Shown here: one piece after another, positions 6,405 through 7,441 of the stretch
Numbering within the stretch: position 1 is the first letter of the stretch
How the letters are laid out: every line of letters begins with the position of its first letter
NCBI GenBank assembly: GCA_028704035.1
Contig: JAQVLS010000076.1
Coordinates: 1-7,441 of the forward strand
Source: Desulfotomaculaceae bacterium
Lineage (GTDB): Bacteria > Bacillota > Desulfotomaculia > Desulfotomaculales > Pelotomaculaceae
DNA: 7,441 nucleotides
Reading direction: 5' to 3'
Position numbers and translations under genes: made by a program
Notes under the pieces: generated by a model
Databases searched by the model: none
What the model was told of the DNA's origin: nothing
What the model saw: the letters and a program-made list of their open reading frames with translations, nothing else

Positions 6405-6560
6405 ATGGAAGAATACAAGACTGAGGTTTTAAAAAAACTCGGCAAGCGCAGGAAAATGTTTGAGGATTATATTGCCCTGGTAAAAAAACAGGCCGGCGGT
6501 CAATCCAGCCTGGGGGTAGCGGTGAGAGGGGAAAAGAGGGTAAGGGGACTGAATAATTAA
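6405..6560 (+). CDS. Small hypothetical protein, 51 residues
   Basis: ATG at 6405 to TAA at 6558-6560. I do not recognise the family. The first 30 residues (MEEYKTEVLKKLGKRRKMFE, then DYIALVKKQA) look like one or two amphipathic, strongly basic helices. The remainder is Gly-, Arg- and Lys-rich and probably disordered. There is no signal peptide and no membrane segment. Support for translation is AGGGGAGA at 6391-6398 at good spacing, a TATAAT-containing promoter candidate upstream, and a hairpin with T-run downstream (6669-6693). It is the only + strand gene between - strand envelope genes, so it is probably a separate unit. The composition, charge and size would fit a nucleic-acid-binding or regulatory peptide, but that is speculation. 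It could also be a chance frame. Confidence 0.5.
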   Translation: MEEYKTEVLKKLGKRRKMFEDYIALVKKQAGGQSSLGVAVRGEKRVRGLNN

Positions 6561-6580
6561 CATGGGCGCAAAAATGGAAT

Positions 6581-6727
6581 GGGGTCACACCTCTGCTGAT
6601 GGACCAGGAAGGGGTATATTCCCGATTGAAATGAGGTCGGGGAAATGTCCCTTATCGTGATAAGGCAAGGGGAATATCCCCGATCATTTTTTTGATGCTA
6701 AGGTATTCACTGATAGGAACGGCGGGT
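6581..6727 (+). repeat. Composite intergenic repeat, second diverged copy, with clustered hairpins
   Basis: GGGGTCACACCTC (6581-6593) matches the core of the 27-bp repeat at 1221-1288. The block 6614-6651 aligns with 1316-1353 at roughly 70-75 percent by eye (GGTATnTnCCCGAT, then nearly TGnGGT, then ATGTCCC). ATAGGAACGGCGGG near 6713 matches ATAGGAATGGCGGG near 1358. The copy holds three hairpins: GGGA/TCCC at 6640-6651, CCTTATC/GATAAGG at 6650-6665, and GGGGA/TCCCC at 6669-6681. The segment about 6652-6711 has no counterpart in the first copy. No protein gene is seen here. Confidence 0.65.
6669..6693 (+). terminator. Possible terminator after the 51-codon frame
   Basis: GGGGA (6669-6673) and TCCCC (6677-6681) form a short perfect stem with an ATA loop. 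Seven T follow at 6687-6693 after a 5-base gap. The stem is short and the gap is longer than ideal, so the call is tentative. It is part of the composite repeat. Confidence 0.3.
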
Positions 6728-6733
6728 TTGGTT

Positions 6734-7441
6734 TCAACGGAAAAGTTGTCGACAACCCCGTCCCCCTGACATTCCCCCTGACATTCCCCCTGACATTCTG
6801 TAGAATTCCACAGTTTCCCGCAGACCCTCCGCCAAACTGTAACGGGGTCTCCAGGCCAGAGAGGCGCAGGTACTTTCGTTAGCCAGGTAACTGTGGGTAA
6901 TATCCCCCGGACGGGGCGGCTGATATACCGGTTCCAGATTGCTGCCGGTGATCTTTTTGAGCTCCCGGAATAAATGATTAACGGACAACCCCACACCGGC
7001 GCCGACATTAAAGGTCCCGCTGTCTCCCCTGCGCAGCGCAGCTATACTGGCGGCGGCGACGTCTTTGACATAAATAAAATCCCGGGTCTGTTTCCCGTCA
7101 CCGAAAATACGCGGGTTCTCGCCCCTTAAAAGTTTATCGGCAAATATGGCCACAACCCCGCCTTCTCCGGAAGAGTCCTGGCGGGGCCCGTAAACATTGG
7201 CGAAGCGCAACACCGTGTAATTAATGCCGGAAACTTCCTTGTAAACCCGGAGGTAGTGTTCCACAGTGTATTTAGAAACACCGTAAGGGGACTGCGGCTT
7301 TGCCGGGTGGTCTTCGTCCACAGGCAGGCAGGAGGGATTGCCGTAAACCGCCGCGGTAGAGGCGTAAACGACCTTGCCCACGCCGCAGTCGGCGCAGGCG
7401 TTTAAAAGGTTAATAGCGCCGAGAATGTTAATTTGCGCGTC
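6734..7441 (-). CDS. NAD-dependent sugar-nucleotide epimerase (UDP-glucose 4-epimerase-like), C-terminal 235 residues; 5' end outside window
   Basis: The frame is open to the right edge and starts there as DAQINILGAINLLNACADCG, so the N-terminal NAD-binding GxxGxxG region is missing from the window. The visible part is an extended short-chain dehydrogenase/reductase: KVVYASTAAVYG holds the catalytic Ser/Thr, SPYGVSKY the Tyr53-x3-Lys57 pair of the fragment, and LRFANVYGPRQ, the FGDGKQTRDFIYVKDVA block and FNVGAG complete the pattern. Such enzymes epimerise UDP-glucose/galactose or their N-acetyl forms in the cytosol for polysaccharide synthesis. Exact substrate is not decidable here. The family domain ends around VEFYR. 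The last 20 residues (MSGGMSGGMSGG and RGCRQLFR) are encoded by a repeat element at 6737-6796, an odd, probably acquired tail. The gene is on the same strand as the mutase and murJ, but the gap to the mutase holds the 51-codon frame on the other strand. Confidence 0.92.
   Translation of the reverse strand, partial: DAQINILGAINLLNACADCGVGKVVYASTAAVYGNPSCLPVDEDHPAKPQSPYGVSKYTVEHYLRVYKEVSGINYTVLRFANVYGPRQDSSGEGGVVAIFADKLLRGENPRIFGDGKQTRDFIYVKDVAAASIAALRRGDSGTFNVGAGVGLSVNHLFRELKKITGSNLEPVYQPPRPGDITHSYLANESTCASLAWRPRYSLAEGLRETVEFYRMSGGMSGGMSGGRGCRQLFR
6737..6796 (-). repeat. REP-like element, copy 2, inside the 3' end of the epimerase gene
   Basis: Three perfect 12-bp units (TCCCCCTGACAT on the + strand at 6761-6772, 6773-6784, 6785-6796) lie next to GTTGTCGACAACCCCG. 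It is the inverted counterpart of 3101-3144. Because the unit is 12 bases, it stays in frame and is read as repeated Met-Ser-Gly-Gly. GTTGTCGACAAC (6745-6756) is a 12-bp perfect palindrome. Confidence 0.88.

Noticed and set aside
6652..7008. 118-codon - strand frame with a repeated ECQG peptide
   Set aside because: Another frame of the epimerase gene and its repeat tail. The epimerase frame carries the conserved motifs.

Overview
This 7.4-kb window looks like ordinary chromosome from a Gram-positive, Clostridia-type bacterium. The evidence is strong AAGGAGG-type ribosome binding sites, a lipoprotein signal peptide on the betaine-binding protein, a YlmC/YmxH-type PRC-barrel gene, and protein sequences of Firmicutes character. 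GC-rich intergenic repeats of the kind 'TGTCAGGGGGACGGGG' remind me of Desulfotomaculum/Pelotomaculum-like Peptococcaceae. That placement is an impression and was not tested.

Layout. Positions 1-1148 (+ strand) hold the end of a glycine betaine/proline-type ABC transporter: the last 82 residues of the permease, then the complete substrate-binding lipoprotein, closed by a clear intrinsic terminator at 1158-1188. Positions 1191-1436 are non-coding and carry three tandem 27-bp repeats followed by inverted relatives. From 1437 to the right edge every convincing protein gene except one small frame is on the - strand. In order of transcription these are a sugar-nucleotide epimerase (its start lies beyond the right edge), a phosphohexomutase, the lipid II flippase gene murJ, a small PRC-barrel protein, and metK (S-adenosylmethionine synthetase). 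A 51-codon + strand frame with a good ribosome binding site lies between the epimerase and mutase genes.

Function. The epimerase, phosphohexomutase and MurJ fit a cell-envelope polysaccharide/peptidoglycan theme: sugar-phosphate interconversion, NDP-sugar epimerisation and lipid-linked precursor flipping. metK supplies S-adenosylmethionine and has its own promoter-like sequence and a structured leader. The betaine transporter is a separate osmoprotection unit transcribed toward metK.

The most unusual content is the intergenic repeats. Two diverged copies of a composite element (about 1206-1383 and 6581-6727) and three shorter elements sharing a 'CCGTCCCC...TGAC' core (3101-3144, 4804-4826, 6737-6796) fill most gene gaps. 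One of them reads through the 3' end of the epimerase gene and encodes a repetitive MSGG tail. I see no defence system, CRISPR array, prophage, transposase gene, tRNA or rRNA, and no convincing wholly new system.
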